In this document: piece by piece, positions 7,122 to 13,852 of the stretch | Layout of the letters: the number at the start of each line of letters is the position of its first letter | Position numbering within the stretch: the first letter of the stretch is position 1 | DNA from: Polyangiaceae bacterium | GTDB lineage: Bacteria > Myxococcota_A > Polyangia > Polyangiales > Polyangiaceae | Direction: 5' to 3' | Length of the DNA: 57,612 nucleotides | Assembly: GCA_025936115.1 (NCBI GenBank) | Contig: JAICTZ010000047.1 | Span: forward strand, 1 to 57,612 | Notes under the pieces: model-generated | Told to the model about the DNA's origin: nothing | Seen by the model: only the letters and a program-made list of their open reading frames with translations | Database searches by the model: none | Program-made: the position numbers and the translations under genes

Positions 7122-9119
7122 CTAACGCCGCCCGACCTTGCGCTCGAGCTCGGCCCAGGACGTAAACGTCACGATGGGGCGGCCGTGCGGACAATGGCCG
7201 GCAAAATCAGCCTGGTCGAGCGCGACGAGCAGCGCCTTCGCTTCGCTCGCCGTGAGCGGATCACCCGCTCGCACGGAGCCGTGACACGCCATCGTAGCGA
7301 GCGCGAGGTCGACCGCCGCCGAAAATGCCCGTCCACCGCCGCGCGACACTTCACTCAAAAGATCGCGTAAAAGTCGCTCGGCGCTGGCTCGCTGCAGGAG
7401 CCGCGGCACGGCGTGAATGCTGACGCTCTCGGGGCCGCGCACCCGCACCTCGAGCCCGACTTCGGCGATTTCGGCGCCGCACTGCTCGACGATTTCGGCT
7501 TCCGTGGCCGTCACGTCGATGACGGCCGGGAACAGCAACGCCTGCGAGGGCACGGCGCGCGACTGATATTCGCGACGCAGCCGCGTGAAGGTGACGCGCT
7601 CGGCCGCGGCGTGCTGATCGAGCAGGTAGATGCCTTCGTCGCCTTCGCAGAGTAAGTAGGTTTGCCGTAATTGCGCCACGAAGCGCAACATCGACCAGCG
7701 GACGTTCGGGCTCGGCTGGATGGGTGCGGCCGCCGAGTCACGCACGGCGATGACGGCCCGGGCGTCTTCGGCGAAGGAAGGCCCGGGCTGTAACGGAATT
7801 GAGAGCGTCGGCCGCGACAGGTCGGCTTCGTCATGACCGAGCGTGCCGAGAGAGACGGAGCCTTCCACGGAGACCGCGTCTTCGTGGCGCGGCGGGTACT
7901 CGTTCGGCGTGGAGCCGCGAGCGCCCGCGCCGTAGGGGGTGCTCGGCGAGTGTCCGGCGCCGCTCGGAACGTACGCACCGCTCGGGGTGTGTCCGCCGCT
8001 CGGAATGTACGCACCGCTCGGCGCGTACCCAGCGCCGCTCGGCGCGTACCCGCGGTTCCCTGCCGTCTCGGCGCCGCTCGCTGCATTCCGCTCCGGCGCG
8101 CGCCGTCCCCACGCCGAACGGTCGGGTGTCGGCAATGAAAATGCGGTCGCGAGCGCGCGGCTCAACGTCACGTACACGGCGTCGCTCACCGCACGTGCAT
8201 CGGCGAACCGCACCTCTTGTTTTTGCGGGTGCACGTTCACGTCCACGAGCTCACTCGGCAGGTCGAGGTACACCACGCCGCGCGGGTAGCGCCCGCGCTC
8301 GAGCACGCTGCCGTACGCCTGCGCAATCGCGACCAGAATCGCCCGATCGCGCACGGGCCGCCCGTTGACGAGCAGCCGCAGCCCGCTCGCACCGGCGCGC
8401 GCCGCCTCCGGTCGGGAAAGAAACGCTTCGACGCGCAGGGGCCCGCGCTCACCGCGACACGCAGCGAGCTCGTCCTCGGCGCACACGCCGCGTACACGTT
8501 CTTCACGGTCTTTGGCGCGCAAATACTCGCGTACGCGCCGGCCGTCGCGAGCGAGCGTGAACGTCAAATCCGGCCGCGCGAGCGCCGCCGCTTCGACGAC
8601 CTCCGTGACGTGGCCCGACTCGGTGCCACTCGAGCGCAAGAATTTGCGCCGAGCCGGCACGTTGAAGAACAGCTCGCGCACTTCGATGCGCGTCCCCGGC
8701 GCGTGCCCGGTCGGTCGCGTCACGCGCGCCGCGCCTGGCTCGCACGCGACTTCCACGCCGATTTCGGCGTCGCGCGCGCGCGTGCGCAACGTGAGCCGGC
8801 TCACGGACGCGATGCTCGGCAGCGCTTCGCCCCGAAAACCGTAGCTCGTGAGCCGCTCGAGATCTTCGAAGCAGGCGAGCTTGCTCGTCGCGTGCCGCTC
8901 GAGCGCACGCTCGGCGTCCTCGGCGCTCATGCCCTCGCCGTCGTCGGCGACCGAAATCGCCATGATGCCGCCGCCCTCGATCTCGACATCACAGCGCGTG
9001 GCGCCCGCGTCGACCGCGTTCTCGCAGAGCTCCTTGACGACGCTCGCCGGCCGCTCGACGACCTCACCCGCCGCGATCTGACTCGCGAGCTCGGGCGGCA
9101 GCACGACGATGCGCGGCAT
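7122..9119 (-). CDS. mutL: DNA mismatch repair protein MutL
   Basis: Matchmaker ATPase of methyl-independent mismatch repair. The start at 9119 is set by the conserved opening MPRIVVLPPELASQIAAGEV. GHKL ATPase motifs follow: ELCENAVDAGA, DDGEGM and YGFRGEALPSIASVSRL, GTRIEVRELFFNVPARRKFL. After the N-terminal ~340 residues comes a low-complexity linker of degenerate Tyr-x-Pro-Ser-Gly repeats, then the dimerisation domain (YLLCEGDEGIYLLDQHAAAE, AVDLALATMACHGSVRAGD, FAGHCPHGRPIV). The DQHAAAERVTFTR stretch replaces the DQHA(x)2E(x)4E endonuclease motif, lacking its second Glu, while CPHGRP is present; endonuclease activity is uncertain. Length 665 residues is normal. Confidence 0.95.
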   Translation of the reverse strand: MPRIVVLPPELASQIAAGEVVERPASVVKELCENAVDAGATRCDVEIEGGGIMAISVADDGEGMSAEDAERALERHATSKLACFEDLERLTSYGFRGEALPSIASVSRLTLRTRARDAEIGVEVACEPGAARVTRPTGHAPGTRIEVRELFFNVPARRKFLRSSGTESGHVTEVVEAAALARPDLTFTLARDGRRVREYLRAKDREERVRGVCAEDELAACRGERGPLRVEAFLSRPEAARAGASGLRLLVNGRPVRDRAILVAIAQAYGSVLERGRYPRGVVYLDLPSELVDVNVHPQKQEVRFADARAVSDAVYVTLSRALATAFSLPTPDRSAWGRRAPERNAASGAETAGNRGYAPSGAGYAPSGAYIPSGGHTPSGAYVPSGAGHSPSTPYGAGARGSTPNEYPPRHEDAVSVEGSVSLGTLGHDEADLSRPTLSIPLQPGPSFAEDARAVIAVRDSAAAPIQPSPNVRWSMLRFVAQLRQTYLLCEGDEGIYLLDQHAAAERVTFTRLRREYQSRAVPSQALLFPAVIDVTATEAEIVEQCGAEIAEVGLEVRVRGPESVSIHAVPRLLQRASAERLLRDLLSEVSRGGGRAFSAAVDLALATMACHGSVRAGDPLTASEAKALLVALDQADFAGHCPHGRPIVTFTSWAELERKVGRR
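7938..8052 (-). repeat. Degenerate 15-30 bp repeats in the mutL linker
   Basis: The linker codes for repeated Tyr/Ile/Val-x-Pro-Ser-Gly-Ala/Gly units (YAPSGAGYAPSGAYIPSG and similar), six to seven copies. On the plus strand the DNA shows recurrent CGCTCGG units with GTACGCAC or GTGTCCG variants. The pattern suggests expansion by slippage within a disordered hinge. Confidence 0.8.
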
Positions 9120-9291
9120 GACGCCCTGACTTTCGCACTTCGTTGAGCTGGGTTCTACCTGGACGGCTGAAGCGCCCGGCGTCTCCCGCAACCTGAAGCA
9201 CGGCCCTCCGCCGGTCTCGCCGGCGATTCTCGTGACTCGTCGCCGCTCGCGCCGATCGTGATCTGGTCCTGCCAAGACTGCGGATGGCGTA

Positions 9292-10143
9292 TCAGAGCAG
9301 CCCGGCGCGCCGAGCGACCTCGGCGATGGCGCCGCCCGTCTCGTGATCGCTGTCGAGCACCACGTCGGCGGCGCGCTTCACGTCCTCGGGCGCCTGCGCC
9401 ATCGCGAACGAAAGCCCCGCGCGCTCGAGCATCGGCACGTCGTTCAGCCAATCACCCACGGTGATGACTTCATCGAGCGAGATGCCGTAGTGCCGAGCGA
9501 GCCACTCGATGCCCGTACCCTTGTCGATGCCGGCCGCGCGCACGAGCACGGCCCAGGGCCGTGTCCCGTCGTCGTATTCGCTCTGCGATTCGAAGACGAT
9601 CGTCTGGAGCAGGCTCTGCGCGCGGCCGCCGAGCGCCTCCGCGGCGGCGCGAATGCGCTCCTCCGTTCCGAGCGCCAGCATTGCCGGCACGCTGCGACCA
9701 CGGTGCCAGGCGTCACTCACGAGCATGTCGCGCACGACCGTCGTGCGGCGCGACCAGAGCCGCATGTAGTCGAGGTGCGCGTGACCGTCGTCGTCGTGGA
9801 ACAAGAGCTCGTCGGAAAGAGCGAAGGGCGCGGCGTCGTGCCGGCGCAGCACCTCGCAAAAGAGCGCGATCGCCTCGGCGGTGAGACCCGCGCAGGCGAG
9901 CGCCGTGCCCGTGCGGGCGTGAGCGACGTGACTGCCGTCGACGCACGCGACTGGAGCATCGAGACCGAGCTCGAGCGCGAGGGGCTGCGTCCCTGTGAAC
10001 ATGCGCCCCGTGCAGAGCGTCACGTGCACACCTCGTTCCACGAGCGAACGGACCGCCGCTAGATCAGCCGGGCGGATGTTTCCGGCCGGGCCCACGAGCG
10101 TCCCGTCGATGTCGCTGACGAGGAGCTTGTAACGCGTGGAAAT
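9292..10143 (-). CDS. HAD-superfamily (Cof-type) phosphatase with no canonical start codon
   Basis: Phosphatase of the Cof/HAD-IIB type acting on a small phosphorylated metabolite. Motif I (SDIDGTL, nucleophile Asp at 10113-10111), motif II (TLCTGR), the Lys of motif III (GIDKGTGIEWL) and motif IV (VGDWLNDVPML) are all present. No ATG, GTG or TTG lies in frame between the rpmA stop and motif I; the first usual start (GTG 10095) would delete the nucleophile. The frame runs straight on from the rpmA TGA with ATT at 10143-10141. An ATT start with reinitiation, or stop-codon readthrough from rpmA, are the options. I give the ATT as start, with doubt. Confidence 0.8.
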   Translation of the reverse strand: MSTRYKLLVSDIDGTLVGPAGNIRPADLAAVRSLVERGVHVTLCTGRMFTGTQPLALELGLDAPVACVDGSHVAHARTGTALACAGLTAEAIALFCEVLRRHDAAPFALSDELLFHDDDGHAHLDYMRLWSRRTTVVRDMLVSDAWHRGRSVPAMLALGTEERIRAAAEALGGRAQSLLQTIVFESQSEYDDGTRPWAVLVRAAGIDKGTGIEWLARHYGISLDEVITVGDWLNDVPMLERAGLSFAMAQAPEDVKRAADVVLDSDHETGGAIAEVARRAGLL

Positions 10144-10149
10144 CGCGAC

Positions 10150-10413
10150 TCAGTTCGCGGCGTTCGGATAAACCGAAACGCGCTTCTTGCTGCGGCTCGC
10201 GTGTTCGTACGTCACGGTGCCGTCCACGAGCGCAAACAGCGTGTAGTCGCTGCCCACGCCGACGTTACGGCCCGGGTTGATGGTCTGCCCGACCTGCCGC
10301 ACGAGGATCCCGCCGGCGCGCACGAACTCGCCGCCGAACACCTTCACGCCCCGGAACTGCGCGTTCGAGCCGCGTCCGTTACGCGTCGAGCCGCCGCCTT
10401 TTTTATGTGCCAT
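10150..10413 (-). CDS. rpmA: 50S ribosomal protein L27
   Basis: Large-subunit ribosomal protein near the peptidyl transferase centre. MAHKKGGGSTRNGRGSNAQF begins directly with the mature form that reaches the P site, without the cleavable N-terminal extension of Firmicutes. At 87 residues it is of normal length; GGEFVRAGGILVRQ and INPGRNVGVGSDYTLFAL are diagnostic. It lies 5 nt after rplU, the universal rplU-rpmA order. The frame after its TGA continues into the HAD phosphatase, described at that gene. Confidence 0.98.
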   Translation of the reverse strand: MAHKKGGGSTRNGRGSNAQFRGVKVFGGEFVRAGGILVRQVGQTINPGRNVGVGSDYTLFALVDGTVTYEHASRSKKRVSVYPNAAN

Positions 10414-10418
10414 CGGAG

Positions 10419-10730
10419 TTAGCCCTGCACCTTGGTGATCTTGACCGCCGTGAAGCTCTGGCGGTGGCCCGCCTTGCGACGCGAGCGCTTGCGCTTGCGG
10501 AACTTGAAGACGACGAGCTTGTCGCCCTGGACCTCACCGACGACCTCGGCCTCGACCGCGGCGCCCGTAACCAGGGGGCTTCCGATCTTCGGCTCGTCGC
10601 CGCCGATCATCAGCACGTCCTCGAACTTGATCTTGTCGCCCGCTGCGCCCGACAAAAGATCGACGCGGACGGTATCGCCCTCGGCAACTCGGTACTGTTT
10701 GCCGCCAGAGCGGATGATTGCGTAGGCCAT
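10419..10730 (-). CDS. rplU: 50S ribosomal protein L21
   Basis: Large-subunit ribosomal protein that binds 23S rRNA. MAYAIIRSGGKQYRVAEGDT is the typical opening, followed by GDKIKFEDVLMIGG, and the basic block KFRKRKRSRRKAGHRQ near the C-terminus. Length 103 residues is normal. It is first of an rplU-rpmA-HAD group on the minus strand; the promoter must lie in the 10731-10784 interval, downstream of a hairpin that closes the preceding transcript. Confidence 0.98.
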   Translation of the reverse strand: MAYAIIRSGGKQYRVAEGDTVRVDLLSGAAGDKIKFEDVLMIGGDEPKIGSPLVTGAAVEAEVVGEVQGDKLVVFKFRKRKRSRRKAGHRQSFTAVKITKVQG

Positions 10731-10784
10731 TGGGGGGCGCGGAAGGTAGCCGATGACCTAATGCCTCGCAAGTAGCGGGTGAAT

Positions 10785-10812
10785 CCCGCGTTTCTGCCGC
10801 TGAAAACGCGGG
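10785..10812 (-). terminator. Hairpin between the 10814 gene and rplU
   Basis: CCCGCGTTT (10785-10793) pairs with AAACGCGGG (10804-10812), nine perfect base pairs, immediately after the stop codon of the preceding minus-strand gene. It lacks a U-tract beyond the arm itself, so termination may be partial. Confidence 0.5.
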
Positions 10813-10813
10813 C

Positions 10814-11860
10814 TCACAGGCCGAGCGAGGCGTCGAGGAGCTCGAGAAAGCTCTTTTCCGCCGTTCGCGTCCCGAAGCGGACCTCGGCGACGTCGGTCGC
10901 GCCGACGGCCGGGCGGGCCAGGCGTTCGGGGCTCTCGCTGCTCGAGGCGACCGCGGGCACCGTCACGGCGACGTGCACCTCACGCTCCGGCACCTCGATC
11001 GACGGCGGAGCCGCGAGCGAAACGTCGTAGAGCCCCGACTGCAGCGACGGGCGCGGCAGCGTCACCTCGAGCTCTTCCGCCGGCGCGGGGACGTCGGGTC
11101 CCTCTTCCGAGACGGTGATGTCGATCTCGAGCTCTGGACCGCGCGGCGCTTCGAGCTCGATCGTCTCGCCGAGTTGCTCTGCGGTGGGACCCATCGACGG
11201 TGGCCCGCTGAGATCGGCTTCGAGATCTTCGACGTGCGGCAGGCGCGGCGCTTCGAGACCGGTTGCCGGCAACGCTTCTTGCGGCCCCGACTCGGGCGGC
11301 GGCGTCTGCGCCGGGATCTCGCGCTCGCTCTCCGCAGGCGACGCGTTCGCCATGACCTCGTCGAGTGTCGCGGGACCTCTCGAGCGTCGCGACGACGCGG
11401 GCGGTTGCTCTTCTTCCGGCTCTGCAGAAATCGCGACGAGAGGTTCGGCTTCCGCACCGTCCGGCTCGGGACCGGGCGGCATCGTCGTCACGTCGATGAG
11501 ATCGTCCTCGCTGAGCTCCATCGGCGGAACGGTCGTCGGTCGCGCTTGAACTGCGGAGCCAGGCTCGGGCCGCCACGACGGAGTCGCGACGGGCGGCGCT
11601 GATACGGGCGGACCCGGCGGCGTGGCCGAAACTGCCGGCGCTTCGACGTGCGGCGGGGGCTTCGGCACGACGGGGGGGACGACGGGCGTCGCCGGCTTGG
11701 CCATCGGAGGCGCGTGTGGCGCCGCGGCTGCACCCGACGTTGCCGGCAACGCCTCGAGCGCGATGGGCTCCGCCGTCCCCGAACGCGACGGCCGCGCGCT
11801 CCGGTTACGCCGGATGCGGTCGAGTAGCGCCTCGAGCTTCTGAATGCGTTCTTGGTTCAC
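10814..11860 (-). CDS. Pro-rich protein of unknown function, coupled to upstream gene
   Basis: A 348-residue protein with a short N-terminal coiled coil (NQERIQKLEALLDRIRRN), a long disordered Pro/Ala/Glu-rich middle, and a compact C-terminal segment ending EVRFGTRTAEKSFLELLDAS and LGL. The GTG start overlaps the TGA of the upstream gene (GTGA), so translation is coupled. An open frame continues upstream but lies inside the neighbour. I recognise no family. The acidic disordered middle and short terminal motif suggest an adaptor or scaffold, but this is only an impression. Confidence 0.65.
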   Translation of the reverse strand: MNQERIQKLEALLDRIRRNRSARPSRSGTAEPIALEALPATSGAAAAPHAPPMAKPATPVVPPVVPKPPPHVEAPAVSATPPGPPVSAPPVATPSWRPEPGSAVQARPTTVPPMELSEDDLIDVTTMPPGPEPDGAEAEPLVAISAEPEEEQPPASSRRSRGPATLDEVMANASPAESEREIPAQTPPPESGPQEALPATGLEAPRLPHVEDLEADLSGPPSMGPTAEQLGETIELEAPRGPELEIDITVSEEGPDVPAPAEELEVTLPRPSLQSGLYDVSLAAPPSIEVPEREVHVAVTVPAVASSSESPERLARPAVGATDVAEVRFGTRTAEKSFLELLDASLGL

Positions 11861-12408
11861 GACGGCGCGCTCCCGTTGAGCCGCGCGAGCACGTCGCCGA
11901 AGCTCGTTCCCTCGGCGAGCCAACCGCGCACGCGTTCGGCGGTGTCCGAGCTCACGACCAGCAGTCGAACGAGCGCGTCGTCGCGCCCGAGCGTCACCAC
12001 CGCGGTGTTACGTCCGAACGCTCGCTGCAGCGCACCTTCGACGAGCCCGGTGAGGAGCTCGTCGCCTTCGGCGCGCAGCGGCGAGCCCGTGACGGTCACG
12101 ACGAGCGCGCGTCCCCAGCGCTCGACGCCGAGCGACCCGAGGCCCATGAGCGCCACCTCCCCGCCGAGATGCTCGACGACGGCTTCGCTACTCGCGCCCG
12201 CGTCGAGACGCTCGGCCACGCGCCGTCCGGCTTCGGTGCCGAGCCGGCGCGCGAAGTCGCGACGCGTCTCCACATCGGCTCCGCGCAGCAGCGCCGCGAG
12301 GGCGTCGGCGGGCAAGAGCACCCGCTCGAGCGAGCCGCTCAGCTTGACGCTGCCTCGGTCGAGGTTGAATTCTAACGAGTGCGTCGGATCGAAGCGCGGC
12401 GTACCCAT
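11857..12408 (-). CDS. Conserved-looking alpha/beta protein of unknown function
   Basis: A 183-residue soluble protein with no signal or membrane segment. It opens with a predicted beta hairpin (LEFNLDRGSVKLSGSLERVL), then helices (RRDFARRLGTEAGRRVAERL) and an alternating strand/helix part (RALVVTVTGSPL, LLTGLVEGALQRAFGRNTAV). The layout is a little like V4R small-molecule-binding domains, but I cannot confirm it. It is first of a coupled pair with the Pro-rich protein. Its ATG lies only 13 bp from the start of a divergent secreted-protein gene, so the promoters must overlap the coding regions. Confidence 0.65.
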   Translation of the reverse strand: MGTPRFDPTHSLEFNLDRGSVKLSGSLERVLLPADALAALLRGADVETRRDFARRLGTEAGRRVAERLDAGASSEAVVEHLGGEVALMGLGSLGVERWGRALVVTVTGSPLRAEGDELLTGLVEGALQRAFGRNTAVVTLGRDDALVRLLVVSSDTAERVRGWLAEGTSFGDVLARLNGSAPS

Positions 12409-12421
12409 GGTCTGAGCGCAA

Positions 12422-13852
12422 ATGCTCCGCTGTCAGTATAGGGTCCGAGGCACTCAGAGTGTCAAATTCGGCCGCGGGGCGCACTGCCTCGCCGCCGCTC
12501 TCCTCGCGGCGAGCCTGGCGGCTCCATGTGCGCGCGCCGATCCGCTCGAGCCGCCGCTCCTGCTCGGCGGCGCGCCCGATCGTCCCCTGCACGTCGTCGA
12601 AACCGACCCGAGCCTGCCGACCGGTGCCGATCTCGAAACCAGCGACCGACCGACCGGCGGCGAGCGCGTCTGCTCCGTATCCTACCCCGTGTGCGTGCAC
12701 GCCTTTCGCGGCGCCTCGCCGGACACGGTGCTCGGCGCGCTCGACGCCCTCGAACGGGCCTTCGAGCGCGTGACCGTCGGCCTCGAGCTGCCCGCACCCC
12801 TCGGCGACGAAGGCCGCGGCGGCTCGGACGCGCTCGATCTCTACCTTGCACCGAGCGATCGCACGACGCCGGATTACGCGCGCGTTCACGTTTACCCCGA
12901 CACGCCGCGCGCCGGCGGCTTCGATCGCGCGTCCGGCTTCTGCACCGCGCTCGCCGATCCGCCCGAGCTCCTCGAGCGCGCCGCGACCCTCTGCGTCGGC
13001 GAAGCACTCGCGCTCGCCCTCGACGCCGGCGAGACGCCCGACGTGCGCCGTGCCTTCGCGACCGAGCTCTGGTGGATCACGGGCTTTCCCACGAGCTTCG
13101 ATTTCGAGGCCATCGACCGTGTCCAGCGCCGTCCCCGTGAAGCCATCGCCGCGCGCGACCTCTCGCCCACGAGCGAAGGCCACGCGCTTTTTCTCGACTA
13201 CCTCGCCGACAAGCTCGGCGTGGGGGGCCCCGGCGATTTGCCGACGGCGCTCCTGGCCGCTTCCGCACAAACGACGCCCGCCGAGAGTCGCTCGTGGCGG
13301 AACGAGCCCGACTGGTTCGACGTGCTCCGGCACACGCTGCCGCCCGGTGAGGCGGCCATGGCCGATTTACTCGGTGACTTCGCGGTGACGCGCGCTTTTT
13401 TGGGCGAGCGCGAAGACGGGCGACACCTGCCGGCGCTTGCTTGGTCTGGTTTTTTTGGCGCGCCGCACTTCGACTGGGTCATGCCGTTCTCGTCGCTGCC
13501 GCGCCGCGTCCAGCTCTCGCCGCTCGAGCCGACGGGCGCGGCGTTCGTGTGGGTCGATCTGAAAGGAGCACCCGCGGGACTCACGCTCGGGTTTCGCGCC
13601 GAGTGGGAGCCGCCCGCCGAGTTTCAGTGGGAGCTCGTCGAAGTCGGTGACAGCGGCGAGCAAACGCGGCTGCGCGTCCCATTTCAAGAGCGCGAGACGC
13701 TCGCGGAGGCACGGCTCGTCAACGTCCACGACGCGCGCGCGATCATCGTGGTCGGCACGCACCTCGAGCGCGTCGACGCCGATCACCCGTTCGACCCGGA
13801 CGTCGCGCCGTTCGAGCCGCACGGCGCGTCCGTCTACCTAGTCGAGCTCTGA
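12422..13852 (+). CDS. Secreted protein of unknown function
   Basis: A 476-residue exported protein. After a 20-residue n-region comes a hydrophobic signal core (CLAAALLAASLAAPCARA). The mature part begins DPLEPPLLLGGAPDRPLHVV. The middle (SDALDLYLAPSDRTTPDYAR, then a helical domain) recalls the putative-protease-like layout in which a mostly helical region surrounds TEGHALFLDYLAD, but no HExxH is present. The C-terminal part looks like a beta-sandwich (AFVWVDLKGAPAGLTLGFRA). It overlaps the convergent subtilase gene by 19 bp at their 3' ends. The ATG at 12422 is the only usual start before the signal core. Function unknown. Confidence 0.7.
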   Translation: MLRCQYRVRGTQSVKFGRGAHCLAAALLAASLAAPCARADPLEPPLLLGGAPDRPLHVVETDPSLPTGADLETSDRPTGGERVCSVSYPVCVHAFRGASPDTVLGALDALERAFERVTVGLELPAPLGDEGRGGSDALDLYLAPSDRTTPDYARVHVYPDTPRAGGFDRASGFCTALADPPELLERAATLCVGEALALALDAGETPDVRRAFATELWWITGFPTSFDFEAIDRVQRRPREAIAARDLSPTSEGHALFLDYLADKLGVGGPGDLPTALLAASAQTTPAESRSWRNEPDWFDVLRHTLPPGEAAMADLLGDFAVTRAFLGEREDGRHLPALAWSGFFGAPHFDWVMPFSSLPRRVQLSPLEPTGAAFVWVDLKGAPAGLTLGFRAEWEPPAEFQWELVEVGDSGEQTRLRVPFQERETLAEARLVNVHDARAIIVVGTHLERVDADHPFDPDVAPFEPHGASVYLVEL

